A stretch of 53,442 nucleotides of DNA from JBNKHH01 sp050290245 (GTDB lineage: Bacteria; Pseudomonadota; Alphaproteobacteria; Rhodobacterales; Rhodobacteraceae): contig JBNKHH010000062.1 of NCBI GenBank assembly GCA_050290245.1, positions 1-53,442 of the forward strand, read 5' to 3'. A program made the position numbers and the translations under genes. Under the pieces are notes generated by a model. That model was not told the origin of the DNA and did no database searches. It was given only the letters and a program-made list of their open reading frames with translations. Below are positions 33,741 to 43,042 of this stretch, piece after piece. Every line of letters begins with the position of its first letter. The stretch's first letter is position 1.

Positions 33741-34613
33741 TTGAACGCGAGGGGAAATATTTCGGCATTCGATGCCAAGCCGGGACCGGATTTAAGGGTT
33801 CTGGACGGTATCGCCGCTTGGTGCGGTGGACTGCATGGCTCGATGTCTCTTTCAGAAGCGCTTGAAAGCCTTGCTACTGGCTTGGGTGCTGAAGCTGCTG
33901 CGATTTCACGCCATAACAAGAACGAGGATACGCCGCGCACGGTGGCCTTGTTCGACCGGAAGGACGGCAACGACGACTATCCTGCGTTAAAGCGGGCGTT
34001 GTGCAAGGACGTCATGGGCTATTTGTATCCCAAGGCGCGGTCCTCGACGGTGTGGTTCATGACCGATCTGCTGGACGACCCGTCCTGGAGCGAAACGCAA
34101 ACGCTAGGCAACTGGCGGATTGCGCGCAGCATTGGCGAGGTGGTTGCGCTGTCCCTGACAGGGGATCAGCAGCAGCACGATTACATCGAGTTTCACTATA
34201 CCCGTGAATTGCAGCGCAGCGAGCGTCTGGAGCTTGAATCGCTGGTGCCGACGGTTGTGCGGTCTTGGGCCGGTCGCAAGACGGGACTGGTGACCCAGGC
34301 GAAGCTGGACGAGCGCATGGTCGCAGCGCGGGCGCGCGCCGAGGCGGGCAAGATGAAGTGGGATGCGCCGGTTCTTGGCATGTCCAACCCTGCCAGGCTG
34401 AGCCGTGCCGAGTTCCGGGTCTGCCTGTTGCTGTCGCGGGGCCTGTCGGTCAAGGGCGTGACAGAAGAGTTGAGCCTGTCGGAAGCAACGGTGCGCACGC
34501 ACCTGAGGTCGATCTATTCCAAAACCGAGACCTCGGGGATCGCCGAACTGCTTTATCGCATCCTGTCGTCGGGCACGGATGCCGCCGCCGATGTGTCGGC
34601 GCTGCGCGGCTAG
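33741..34613 (+). CDS. LuxR-type transcriptional regulator
   Basis: A 290-residue regulator with a C-terminal LuxR/GerE helix-turn-helix (about 230-285): LSRAEFRVCLLLSRGLSVKG followed by LSEATVRTHLRSIYSKT. The N-terminal 200 residues have no motif I recognise; they do not look like the autoinducer-binding domain of LuxR. No good ATG exists near the likely start. I chose the TTG at 33741 because AGTGGGGAG lies 6 nt before it; an ATG at 33540 is in frame but has no ribosome binding site and would overlap the promoter region. It lies 284 bp after tadC, separated by a terminator, and may regulate the Tad locus. It is convergent with the dehalogenase gene (9 bp between stops). Confidence 0.8.
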   Translation: MNARGNISAFDAKPGPDLRVLDGIAAWCGGLHGSMSLSEALESLATGLGAEAAAISRHNKNEDTPRTVALFDRKDGNDDYPALKRALCKDVMGYLYPKARSSTVWFMTDLLDDPSWSETQTLGNWRIARSIGEVVALSLTGDQQQHDYIEFHYTRELQRSERLELESLVPTVVRSWAGRKTGLVTQAKLDERMVAARARAEAGKMKWDAPVLGMSNPARLSRAEFRVCLLLSRGLSVKGVTEELSLSEATVRTHLRSIYSKTETSGIAELLYRILSSGTDAAADVSALRG

Positions 34614-34622
34614 GATATCCGC

Positions 34623-37600
34623 CTATAGGTCAACCTCGATCACCCCGCCCGGTTTCGCCGCGCGGGACTGGCAGAGGATCATTTCGTGTTCCCGCTGGGC
34701 TTTTGACAGGACGAAGTCGCGGTGTTCGACCTCGCCGGACAGAACCGTGCATTTGCAGACGCCGCAGAGGCCATCCGAACATTTCACGTCAACGGGGATG
34801 CCCTGCTCGGTCAGCACGTCGGTCGGCGTGCGGTCGGCCGGGATCTCGATGTCGATGCCACGGCGGGCGAGGCGGAGCGTGAAGGGGTGGTTTTCGTAAT
34901 CGGGCTGTTCGGGGACCGAGAAGAACTCGAAGTGAATGGCCTCGTCGGGAAAGCCTGCCTCGCGGGCGGTATCCATGACTGCGGTCATGTAGGCATCGGG
35001 GCCGCAGGTATAGACGTGCGTGCCGGGGTCTCGGTCCGAGAGGATCGCGGCGAGGTCGGCGCGGGTGCCTTCGTCGGAGATATGCAGGTGGACCCGGTCG
35101 GCCCAGGGCATCTGCGCCAGGCGGTCGCCGTAGGCAGCGGCGCTACGGGTCGGAACCGAGTAGTGGAGGTCAAAGGATTTGCCTGCCGCGTACAACTCGT
35201 GGCCCATGGCGACCATAGGGGTCACGCCGATACCGCCGCCCATCAAAAACGTGTGATTGGCGTCCTTGACCAATGCGAAATGATTTATGGGTTTTGAAAG
35301 AAAGACCCGGCGGCCTTCGGTAAAGATGCGATGCATCAGGGCCGAGCCACCGCGGCCCGTATCCTCACGAAGGACCCCGATCTGGTAGCAGGAACGGTCG
35401 GCGGGATCACCGCTCATCGAGTATTGGCGCAGAAACTCGGGGGCGACGACGATGTCGAGGTGCGCGCCTGCGGTCCAGGGCGGCAGGTCGCGGCCCTGGG
35501 GGTCGCGGAATTCATAGAGCGTGATGTCGGGCGAGAGCTTTTCGGCCTTGGAAACAACAGTTTGAACGACGGGGCTGTCCGTGTGGTCCGGTGTTTCGTG
35601 GGCCAGGCCAACGGTGTCCCCGGCGTCGAGGCGTTCGCGGTAGACCTGGGGAGAGAGCATCTCTTCATAGGCGCGGATGCCGGCCTCGCGGTCCATCGGA
35701 TAGGGGTAGGGCCAGGGCGGCGGCGTCAGTGGGGCGGGGTAGACTGCGAGGGTCTGGTCTTCTGCGGCGACCTTCAGGTCGGGTTGCAGGTCGCGGGCGT
35801 TCACTTCGTGCGGGGTCGGGCGGTAGGCGCCGTCTTCGGCGACCTCGAGGTCCCACCACCATTTCTTGACCGGGTTCAGGCCGCCGTGGCCGAGGCGGTC
35901 GTCCAGGTGGGCGAGTCTGGGGGCCAGTGACGGGAAGGTCATCGCGGCCCAGCGAAAGGGTTTTTCGGCGAACAGCCCCTCGAGGTTCCAGGGGCAGGTT
36001 TTCATGCAGCGTCCGCACATGGCGCCGCCGGGGGTCGTAATGCGGTAGGTGGCGCATTTCTGGCTGTCGGATTTCCAGATTTCATAGCCGTTGAACATGC
36101 GTTTCGGCCCGGCGGTGATGGCTCCGGAGGGGCATTCACGGGCGCATTTGTTGCAGGCCTCGCAAAAGGCCTGGAGGCCGAAGTCGATGGGCTTGTCGTG
36201 GGCGAGCGGCATGTCTGTGGTGACGACGCCGGATTTCAGGCGCGGTCCGAGGAAGGGGTTCAGGATGACCTCGCCGATGCGGGATACTTCGCCCAGGCCC
36301 GACAGGAGCAGGAGCGGCGGTTGCAGGACTTCGCCGTCCATGGCGGTGTGGGCCTTGGCCTTGTAGCCGAGCGCGCGGATATGTTTGGCGATGACGCCAC
36401 CCAAAAGCGAAAAGCGCAGGTATGCGCGCATGGACTGGGCGACGGATATCCAATCGTCACCGGATGCGCCTTCCATCGTCTCATAGCCCTGGTCGATGAT
36501 CATCGAGATGGCCTGGTCGTGGGGTGGCTCGATCGGGGCGCCGGTGGCGTCGTGGCTGTACCAGGTCCAGTCGGGGCAGCGCGAAATGCCGACGGCGTCG
36601 ACGCCAAGGAAATAGGACGCGGCCTTGACGTTGGCGGCGTTTTTCTCGGGGTCCGTGGGGCGGGGACCGAGGCCGGGGTCACCGTCCTGGAGGAGGACGA
36701 GCGCGCCGAGAAGGCGGCGTTGTGCGGCCGAGGGCGCGGCCTTGCGGGCATAGTGGCCGCCTTTTGCGCTGTCCTGCACGGCCTTGCCGAGGTCGCCGAA
36801 CTGGGCGCGGGCGAAGAGGTCGCTGCGCTTTGGCACACGCGGCACGCGGGGTTCGTCGATCAGGGAGGTCGGTGTGTCGATACGTTTGAGGTTTTCGAAC
36901 GGGTGGGCGCCGTCGACATAGCGGCGGCGCGCGTAGGGGTCGCGGTTCAGGGCGGTCTTGGCGGTGCGATACCCCGCCCACCACTTGGGACCCCGGGTGC
37001 CGAGAAGCGGCTGGTAGCGTGCCAGCGGTTTGTCGGGGGTCATCTCGAAGGTCGTCGTGACGACACCGAGGCCGAAGTGGGGGCCAAGGAAGGGGTTCAG
37101 CATCTGACCGTGCTCTGCCACCGCAACGCCCGCGTAGACGGCGAGGCGGTTCAGGTCGACGTCGGACGAGCTATACGAATGCGCCTTGGCGTCGAAACCC
37201 AGCAATCTGATATAGTTAGACAGAACCACCGCGGTCTCGGACGCGCGCAGGCAGGCCCTGTGCTGCTGCGCGTCCGAAATCCATTCGGCCCCCGGTTCGT
37301 CGGGGCGCGGGTCGCGCGGCATCTCGTAAAGAAACACGACGGCATGGGTATGGGCGTCGATGGTGGTCGGCGGGGCCTGCATCGAGTCTCTCAGATCGGC
37401 CATGATCATGTCGATGCCCGAGGCCAGAGTCTTGGTCTGACGGGTGCGCAGTTCCTCGGCGAGGCGGTCGATTTCGGGGTTGCGCCAGGGCGCATCCAGC
37501 AGGCTGTCGGGCGTCATTTGGCAGATACCCACCATCGAAGCGTCCGAGAAGTATCCAAAGGCTTTCAGGTGGTTGGCGCGCTCTGTTAAGTCGGAGGGGC

Positions 37601-37829
37601 AGTCAGCCTGGGCGCGGTTGACCATGCCGTCGCGGATCGCGTCCATCATCGCCTGGTAGTCGGCCATGGCGTTGACGATGCTTTCAGGAGCATCGGGGCG
37701 CGCGAAATCCAGCGGCCTTGGCGCGGGCAGGCCGCGGGTGTCGGGCGTGTCGGTTCGCCGAAGCCGTTCCAGCGGGTATGGACCGAGGTGGACGGGCCGG
37801 TTCTTGTCTGAGAAAAAGCGCAGGGTCAT
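34623..37829 (-). CDS. rdhA: Self-sufficient reductive dehalogenase fused to reductase and ferredoxin
   Basis: A 1068-residue fusion. The first ~690 residues are an RdhA-type corrinoid dehalogenase with two 4Fe-4S motifs: CEACNKCARECPSG (about 553-567) and CGRCMKTCPWN (about 604-615), plus a Cys between them (QKCATYR). The C-terminal third is a phthalate-dioxygenase-reductase-like unit: FMN domain (RQYSMSGDP), NAD domain (FLMGGGIGVTPMVAM, YTCGPDAYM) and a plant-type ferredoxin (CSDGLCGVCKC plus a later Cys). No Tat signal and no rdhB partner gene are present, so it should be cytosolic and catabolic, drawing electrons from NAD(P)H, like the aerobic enzymes NpRdhA and BhbA. Substrate, likely a halogenated aromatic, is unknown. 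The ATG at 37829 (TLRFFSDKNRPVHLGPYPL) is preferred over a GTG at 37871. Confidence 0.92.
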   Translation of the reverse strand: MTLRFFSDKNRPVHLGPYPLERLRRTDTPDTRGLPAPRPLDFARPDAPESIVNAMADYQAMMDAIRDGMVNRAQADCPSDLTERANHLKAFGYFSDASMVGICQMTPDSLLDAPWRNPEIDRLAEELRTRQTKTLASGIDMIMADLRDSMQAPPTTIDAHTHAVVFLYEMPRDPRPDEPGAEWISDAQQHRACLRASETAVVLSNYIRLLGFDAKAHSYSSSDVDLNRLAVYAGVAVAEHGQMLNPFLGPHFGLGVVTTTFEMTPDKPLARYQPLLGTRGPKWWAGYRTAKTALNRDPYARRRYVDGAHPFENLKRIDTPTSLIDEPRVPRVPKRSDLFARAQFGDLGKAVQDSAKGGHYARKAAPSAAQRRLLGALVLLQDGDPGLGPRPTDPEKNAANVKAASYFLGVDAVGISRCPDWTWYSHDATGAPIEPPHDQAISMIIDQGYETMEGASGDDWISVAQSMRAYLRFSLLGGVIAKHIRALGYKAKAHTAMDGEVLQPPLLLLSGLGEVSRIGEVILNPFLGPRLKSGVVTTDMPLAHDKPIDFGLQAFCEACNKCARECPSGAITAGPKRMFNGYEIWKSDSQKCATYRITTPGGAMCGRCMKTCPWNLEGLFAEKPFRWAAMTFPSLAPRLAHLDDRLGHGGLNPVKKWWWDLEVAEDGAYRPTPHEVNARDLQPDLKVAAEDQTLAVYPAPLTPPPWPYPYPMDREAGIRAYEEMLSPQVYRERLDAGDTVGLAHETPDHTDSPVVQTVVSKAEKLSPDITLYEFRDPQGRDLPPWTAGAHLDIVVAPEFLRQYSMSGDPADRSCYQIGVLREDTGRGGSALMHRIFTEGRRVFLSKPINHFALVKDANHTFLMGGGIGVTPMVAMGHELYAAGKSFDLHYSVPTRSAAAYGDRLAQMPWADRVHLHISDEGTRADLAAILSDRDPGTHVYTCGPDAYMTAVMDTAREAGFPDEAIHFEFFSVPEQPDYENHPFTLRLARRGIDIEIPADRTPTDVLTEQGIPVDVKCSDGLCGVCKCTVLSGEVEHRDFVLSKAQREHEMILCQSRAAKPGGVIEVDL

Positions 37830-37928
37830 CGGGGTGAGGCTATGCGGGAAAACGTCTGCGGGGCAAGTCACGTTGCGGTGGAGAAATCCCGTGCTACCTT
37901 TCAGGGGCAGGTGAGTCGGGAGAATCTC

Positions 37929-39764
37929 ATGCGCGCGGTTCTGGCTGTGGTATTCTGGGCTTTCGTCTCAATGGGGAGCGCGGGCGCCCAGACCATTGAA
38001 AGCCACGGAATATCGGCCTTTGGCGAGCTGAAGTATCCGCCGGACTTTCCACATTTCGACTATGCCAACCCCGACGCACCCAAGGGCGGGACCATGAGTT
38101 TTCGCGGTTTTTTGGCGTCACAGACGTTTGACAGCCTGAATGCCTTTATCCTCGCGGGTGAGCCGGCGCAGGGGCTGGACTACATCTATGATCAATTGAT
38201 GGTACGGGCCTTTGACGAGCCGGACGCGGTTTACGGGTTGCTGGCCGAGAAGATCGTGTATCCCGAGGACCGGTCCTGGGTGATCTTCACTTTGCGCGAG
38301 GGCGCGCGGTTTGCTGATGGCCACCCGGTCACCGCCGAGGACGTGGCGTTCACCATCGACATCCTCAAGACCGAGGGCAGCCCCCTGTATCGCACGCCGC
38401 TTGCCGATGTGGTGGGCGGCACCGTTCTGTCCGAGCGCGAGGTGCGGGTCGATTTCGCCGAGGGTGCCAAGACGCGGGACCTGATTTCCGAGGTGGGGCA
38501 GTTGTCGATCCTGCCCAAGCATTACTATGACGAGGTGGATTTTACCCGCTCGACGCTGGAACCTCCGCTGGGGTCGGGGCCCTACGTGGTCAGCGACCTG
38601 GATCAGGGGCGCAACATTACCTATTGCCGGAACCCCGACTATTGGGCTGCGGACCTGCCGGTGAACCGGGGGCGGAACAATTTCGATTGCTATCGCTACG
38701 AATATTTCGCCGACAATACTGCGGCGTTCGAGGCGTTGAAGGCCGGGGTCTATCTGTTCCACGAGGAGTTCTATTCGGCCATCTGGGCGACCGGGTACGA
38801 CTTCGCGGCCTTGGACAAGGGCTGGGTCAAGCGCGAGGTGATACCCGACGACCGGTCATCGGGGGCACAGGGGTTCTGGTTCAACATGCGCAAGCCCAAG
38901 TTCCAGGACCGGCGCGTGCGCGAGGCCGTGGGCATGATGTTCAATTTCGAGTGGTCGAACGAGACCCTGTTCTATGGGCTGTACAAGCGGACGGATTCCT
39001 TCTGGGAGAACTCGGACATGCAGGCCGAGGGGCCATTGCAGGGTGAGGAACTGGCGGTGCTGGAACCGTTCCGGGATCAGCTGCCGGAAACGGTGTTCAC
39101 CGAGGAGGCCTATTCACCGCCCGTGTCGACCACACGCAAGACCGACCGGGGGCTGGTGCGCCGGGCGAATGCACTGTTGGAGGAGGCTGGGTGGATCGTC
39201 GGCGATGACGGTAAGCGGCGAAACGCGGCGGGTGAGGTTCTGACGATCGAGTTCCTGGATGACGGTCCGTCGTTCGAGCGGGTGGTTCTTCCCTACGTCG
39301 AGAACCTGAAACTCATCGGAATCGACGCCCATTTCAATCTGATCGATTCCGCTGAATATCAGGAGCGGCAGGAGAATTTCGATTACGACGTGGTCGTGGC
39401 GCGTTTCTCGCTGCCGCTCAGCCCGTCTCTGGAGCTGAAGACCCTGTTCGGCAGCCAGGCGGCGACGACGCCGGGGACCTTTAACCTGACGGGTCTGGCC
39501 GATCCGGTGGTCGATGCGCTGATCGAAGAAATCATTGCGGCAAAGAGCCGGGCGACGCTGACGGCGCGGGTCAAGGCGCTGGACAGGGTGCTGCGTGACC
39601 GGATGATCTGGGCGCCGAACTGGTACAAGGGATCGCATTGGCTGGCCTATTGGGACGTCTTTGGCAAGCCCAGGACAAAGCCACCCTATGATCGGGGCGT
39701 GGACAATTGGTGGTTCGAGCAGGAAAAATACGACTCTCTGAAGATGCAGGGGGCCTTGCGCTGA
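37929..39764 (+). CDS. YejA-like peptide/oligopeptide-binding lipoprotein-type SBP
   Basis: A periplasmic solute-binding protein of the family 5 (OppA/DppA) type, 611 residues. A Sec signal peptide is visible (MRAVLAVVFWAFVSMGSAGAQ, cleavage after AGA; no lipobox cysteine despite the family's occasional lipoproteins). HGISAFGELKYPPDFPHFDY and NPDAPKGGTM are typical of the YejA branch, which in enteric bacteria binds small peptides. GLLAEKIVYPEDRSWVIFTL and GSGPYV-type motifs follow. It is divergent from the dehalogenase gene with 99 bp between starts. The permease and ATPase genes that normally accompany yejA are absent, so it either works with a distant transporter or serves a different role. 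Confidence 0.87.
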   Translation: MRAVLAVVFWAFVSMGSAGAQTIESHGISAFGELKYPPDFPHFDYANPDAPKGGTMSFRGFLASQTFDSLNAFILAGEPAQGLDYIYDQLMVRAFDEPDAVYGLLAEKIVYPEDRSWVIFTLREGARFADGHPVTAEDVAFTIDILKTEGSPLYRTPLADVVGGTVLSEREVRVDFAEGAKTRDLISEVGQLSILPKHYYDEVDFTRSTLEPPLGSGPYVVSDLDQGRNITYCRNPDYWAADLPVNRGRNNFDCYRYEYFADNTAAFEALKAGVYLFHEEFYSAIWATGYDFAALDKGWVKREVIPDDRSSGAQGFWFNMRKPKFQDRRVREAVGMMFNFEWSNETLFYGLYKRTDSFWENSDMQAEGPLQGEELAVLEPFRDQLPETVFTEEAYSPPVSTTRKTDRGLVRRANALLEEAGWIVGDDGKRRNAAGEVLTIEFLDDGPSFERVVLPYVENLKLIGIDAHFNLIDSAEYQERQENFDYDVVVARFSLPLSPSLELKTLFGSQAATTPGTFNLTGLADPVVDALIEEIIAAKSRATLTARVKALDRVLRDRMIWAPNWYKGSHWLAYWDVFGKPRTKPPYDRGVDNWWFEQEKYDSLKMQGALR

Positions 39765-39892
39765 AGCTTGGAAACGCGGATACAGCGCGGCAGTATGCCA
39801 CGGTATGCAATTAATCGCCGAAAGCCCGTCGACCTGACCTGCCAAACCGGGTAAGCGTCGCGCAACCAAAACTCTGAGGGACTTGGAAAGCC

Positions 39893-42094
39893 ATGACCGA
39901 AACCACTCCCGATATCATCTATACGAAGGTCGACGAGGCGCCCGAGCTGGCGTCGGCCTCGTTGTTGCCCATCATTCGTACCTTTGCCGATGCCGCCGGT
40001 GTCACGGTTGGCACCAAGGATATCTCGCTCGCGGGACGCATCATCGCGGCATTCCCCGAAAGCCTGACCGAGGCGCAGCGCCAGTCGGACGACCTGGCCG
40101 AACTGGGCGAGTTGGTGAAGACGCCGGAGGCGAACGTCATCAAGCTGCCGAACATCTCGGCCTCGGTGCCTCAGCTTGTCGCCGCGGTGAAAGAGCTTCA
40201 GTCGCAGGGCTATGACTTGCCGGACTATCCCGAAGAGCCTGCGACCGAGGCCGAGAAGGAAGCGCGCGCCCGCTACGACGCGATCAAGGGATCGGCCGTG
40301 AACCCGGTTCTGCGCGAAGGTAACTCGGACCGCCGCGCGGCCGTAGCGGTCAAGAACTATGCAAAGGCCAACCCGCACCGGATGGGAGATTGGTCGGCGG
40401 ACTCGAAAACCCGTGTGGCTTCGATGAACGGTGATGATTTCTTTTCGAATGAGAAGTCGGCTACGCTGGAAAAGGCTGCCACCGCCAAGATCGTGCTGGA
40501 AGGTGCGAGCGGTGAGACCGTTCTGAAAGAGGGCGTGTCCTATCCCGCCGGGACCGTGGTGGACGCGACGTTCATGTCAGCCAAGGCCTTGAGCGCGTTT
40601 ATCTCAGAAGAGATCGAGAAAACGAAAGCCGAGGGCGTTTTGTTTTCGCTGCACCTGAAGGCCACCATGATGAAGGTCTCGGACCCGATCCTGTTTGGCC
40701 ATGCGGTCAGGGCCTGGCTTGCGCCCGTCTTTGAAAAGTACGGCGACAGAATGGAGGCACTGGGCGTCAACCCGAACTCGGGCCTGGGCGACCTGCTGGA
40801 GCGTGTGAAGGGCGACGGTGAGATCATGGCCGTCATCGACGAAGTGACCGCTGCGCGTCCGCCGATGTACATGGTGAACTCGGACAAGGGCATCACCAAT
40901 CTGCACGTTCCCTCGGACGTCATCATCGACGCCTCGATGCCCGCGCTGATCCGTGCCGGCGGCAAGGGCTGGGGCCCGGACGGCAAAGAGGCCGATGCGG
41001 TCTGCGTGATCCCGGATAACTCTTATGCGCCGGTCTACGACGAAGCCATCGAGTTCTTCAAAGCCAACGGCAAGCTGAACCCGGCCACCGCCGGGACGGT
41101 CCAGAATCTGGGCCTGATGGCGCAGAAGGCCGAGGAATATGGCAGCCACCCGACCACCTTCGAGATTCCGGAAGACGGAGTCGTGAAGATGATCCTCGAC
41201 GACGGCACCGTGCTGCATGAGCACAGGGTGGAAAAAGGCGACATCTGGCGCTCGGCCTCGGCCCGAAAGGCGCCGATCGAGGACTGGGTTAATCTTGCCA
41301 TCGAGCGGCAGAAAGCGACCGGGTTCCGCTCGATCTTCTGGCTGGATGCGAACCGGGCGCATGATGCCCAGCTTATCGCGATGGTGAAGCCGATCCTTGA
41401 AGCCAGGGGCGTTGCCGACAAGTTCGAGATCATGGCCCCGCGCGAAGCCACTCGCGCATCGCTGGAGACCATCACCAAGGGCGAGAGCACCATCGCGATC
41501 ACCGGTAACGTTCTGCGCGACTACCTGACCGACCTGTTCCCGATCCTGGAGCTGGCGACCAGCGCCAAGATGCTGTCGATCGTCAAGCTGATGAACGGCG
41601 GCGGGATGTTCGAGACCGGTGCGGGCGGATCGGCCCCCAAGCACGTGCAGCAGCTGATGGAAGAGAACCACCTTCGCTGGGATTCGCTTGGCGAGTTCTG
41701 TGCGCTTGGGGAGAGCCTGAAGTTCCTGGCCGATGCCAAGGGCAACGCGAAAGCGCGCGTTCTGGGCGAGGCGGTGGATGCAGCGACACAGGGTGTTCTG
41801 GACAATGACCGCAGCCCGGGCCGCAAGGTTGGGCAGCCCGACAACCGTGACAGCCATTTCTGGTTTGCGCTCTATTGGGCCGAGGCCCTGGCCGCGCAGT
41901 CGGACGACGCCGATCTGGCCGCGCATTTCAAGCCGATCGCCGAGGCACTGGCCGGGAACGCGGACACCATCGTGGCTGAATTGGCGAGCGTGCAGGGCAA
42001 GGCCGTCGACCTGGGCGGCTATTATCACGGTGACGCGGCCAAGACGGCGGCCGTGATGCGCCCGTCGGCGACATTGAACGGCATCATCGGCTAA
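39893..42094 (+). CDS. icd: Isocitrate dehydrogenase (NADP+), monomeric type
   Basis: A 733-residue protein of the monomeric isocitrate dehydrogenase family, which oxidatively decarboxylates isocitrate to 2-oxoglutarate with NADP+. Size and sequence (IIYTKVDEAPELASASLLPI, PHRMGDWSADSKTRVASMNG, ATMMKVSDPILFGH, IFWLDANRAHDAQL, NGGGMFETGAGGSAPKHVQQ, NRDSHFWFALYWAEALA) are those of the family; it is unrelated in length and order to the dimeric enzyme. The start has GGAAAG upstream. It stands alone between the YejA-like gene and convergent cbbR, so it is not organised with either metabolic block. Confidence 0.96.
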   Translation: MTETTPDIIYTKVDEAPELASASLLPIIRTFADAAGVTVGTKDISLAGRIIAAFPESLTEAQRQSDDLAELGELVKTPEANVIKLPNISASVPQLVAAVKELQSQGYDLPDYPEEPATEAEKEARARYDAIKGSAVNPVLREGNSDRRAAVAVKNYAKANPHRMGDWSADSKTRVASMNGDDFFSNEKSATLEKAATAKIVLEGASGETVLKEGVSYPAGTVVDATFMSAKALSAFISEEIEKTKAEGVLFSLHLKATMMKVSDPILFGHAVRAWLAPVFEKYGDRMEALGVNPNSGLGDLLERVKGDGEIMAVIDEVTAARPPMYMVNSDKGITNLHVPSDVIIDASMPALIRAGGKGWGPDGKEADAVCVIPDNSYAPVYDEAIEFFKANGKLNPATAGTVQNLGLMAQKAEEYGSHPTTFEIPEDGVVKMILDDGTVLHEHRVEKGDIWRSASARKAPIEDWVNLAIERQKATGFRSIFWLDANRAHDAQLIAMVKPILEARGVADKFEIMAPREATRASLETITKGESTIAITGNVLRDYLTDLFPILELATSAKMLSIVKLMNGGGMFETGAGGSAPKHVQQLMEENHLRWDSLGEFCALGESLKFLADAKGNAKARVLGEAVDAATQGVLDNDRSPGRKVGQPDNRDSHFWFALYWAEALAAQSDDADLAAHFKPIAEALAGNADTIVAELASVQGKAVDLGGYYHGDAAKTAAVMRPSATLNGIIG

Positions 42095-42096
42095 GC

Positions 42097-42138
42097 CATT
42101 GAAAATATTCTCCCGCGCCAATCAGAGGTGCGGGAGAA
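42097..42138. terminator. Hairpin between icd and cbbR (bidirectional terminator candidate; repeat copy 2)
   Basis: A perfect 9-bp stem (42108-42116 with 42130-42138) spans the short gap between icd and the convergent cbbR and includes the last codons of cbbR. It could serve both genes. Read on the minus strand, the left part (GGCGCGGGAGAATATTTTC) resembles the short repeats at 22182 and 52285. Confidence 0.55.
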
Positions 42139-43042
42139 ATGATCCGGACATCCCCGAAATCGTATTGCGGATCGCCTGGGCCGCCGGTTTGAGCTGGACC
42201 GCTTCGGGGTGCAAAAGGAACCACTGGCGCAGGATCGGGATGCCTTCGGTATAGATGCGCGACAGGCGCAGGCTGCGCAGTTCCTCGATCACCGTGTGTT
42301 CCGAGATGATGGCGATGCCGAGGCCCGCCATGACCGCCTGTTTGATGGTTTCGTTGCTGTCCATTTCGATGGTCGCGTAGAGTTGTCCGTTGCCGATTTC
42401 GTCAAGAAAACGGTTCATCAGGATGCGCGTTCCCGAACCTTCTTCGCGGGCGATGAACGTCTCTTTCAAAAGTGCGTCGTGCGGGACGTGACCAAGGCCG
42501 ACGAAGGGGTGGTCGGGCCGTCCGATGATGACGTGGGGGTGGGGGCCGATGACCTCGGCGACCACCTTGGGATCACGGGGCGGTCGGCCCATGATCGCGA
42601 GGTCCAGGACCCTGCCTTTCAGCATCGAGATGATTTCTTGCCGGTTTCCGACTCGCAGCCGGATGTCGATATTGGGATGAAAATTCTTGAGCCGCGCCAC
42701 CAGGGCAGGAGCGAAATACTTGCCCGTGCTGACGAAACCGAGACGGACACGCCCCGTTTTGCCGGCCCGGAATGCGGCAATGTCGCGCAGTGCGGTGTCG
42801 AGCTCGGTCTCCATTCGCTGCGTGGCCTCAACAAGGATGTGACCGACCTCGGTCAATTCCATATGACCGGAGTGCGTGCGGTCGAGCAGGTCAAGCTCCA
42901 GGGTATTTTCCAGATTTTTCAACTGTGTATGGACCGCAGGCGGTGTGAGATTCACCTCATCCGCGGCGGCTGAGATGCTGCCGTGACGGGCGGTGGCGGC
43001 CAGAGCGCGGAGTTGTTTCAGGGTGATATTCGGTCCAGACAT
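42122..43042 (-). CDS. cbbR: LysR-type regulator of the Calvin cycle operon
   Basis: CbbR is the LysR-family activator of CO2-fixation genes. The 306-residue protein has an N-terminal winged helix (LKQLRALAATARHGSISAAA, then LTPPAVHTQLKNLENTLEL) and a periplasmic-binding-protein-like effector domain from about residue 90 (GRVRLGFVSTGKYFAPALVARL). ITLKQLRALAA and the IREEGSGTR-like FIAREEGSGTR stretch are typical of CbbR. It is transcribed divergently from cbbF, the standard arrangement, and the 105-bp AT-rich gap carries repeats suited to LysR binding. Known CbbR proteins respond to metabolites such as RuBP or NADPH; the effector here is not deducible. Confidence 0.93.
   Translation of the reverse strand: MSGPNITLKQLRALAATARHGSISAAADEVNLTPPAVHTQLKNLENTLELDLLDRTHSGHMELTEVGHILVEATQRMETELDTALRDIAAFRAGKTGRVRLGFVSTGKYFAPALVARLKNFHPNIDIRLRVGNRQEIISMLKGRVLDLAIMGRPPRDPKVVAEVIGPHPHVIIGRPDHPFVGLGHVPHDALLKETFIAREEGSGTRILMNRFLDEIGNGQLYATIEMDSNETIKQAVMAGLGIAIISEHTVIEELRSLRLSRIYTEGIPILRQWFLLHPEAVQLKPAAQAIRNTISGMSGSFLPHL

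Noticed and set aside
34623..37829. Respiratory, membrane-anchored organohalide reductase
   Set aside because: There is no Tat signal peptide, no rdhB gene, and the enzyme has its own NAD(P)H reductase and ferredoxin, which points to a soluble catabolic enzyme.
42122..43042. Alternative reading of cbbR as a general LysR regulator such as CysB
   Set aside because: Divergent position with the cbb operon and the operator-like spacer make CbbR the better call.
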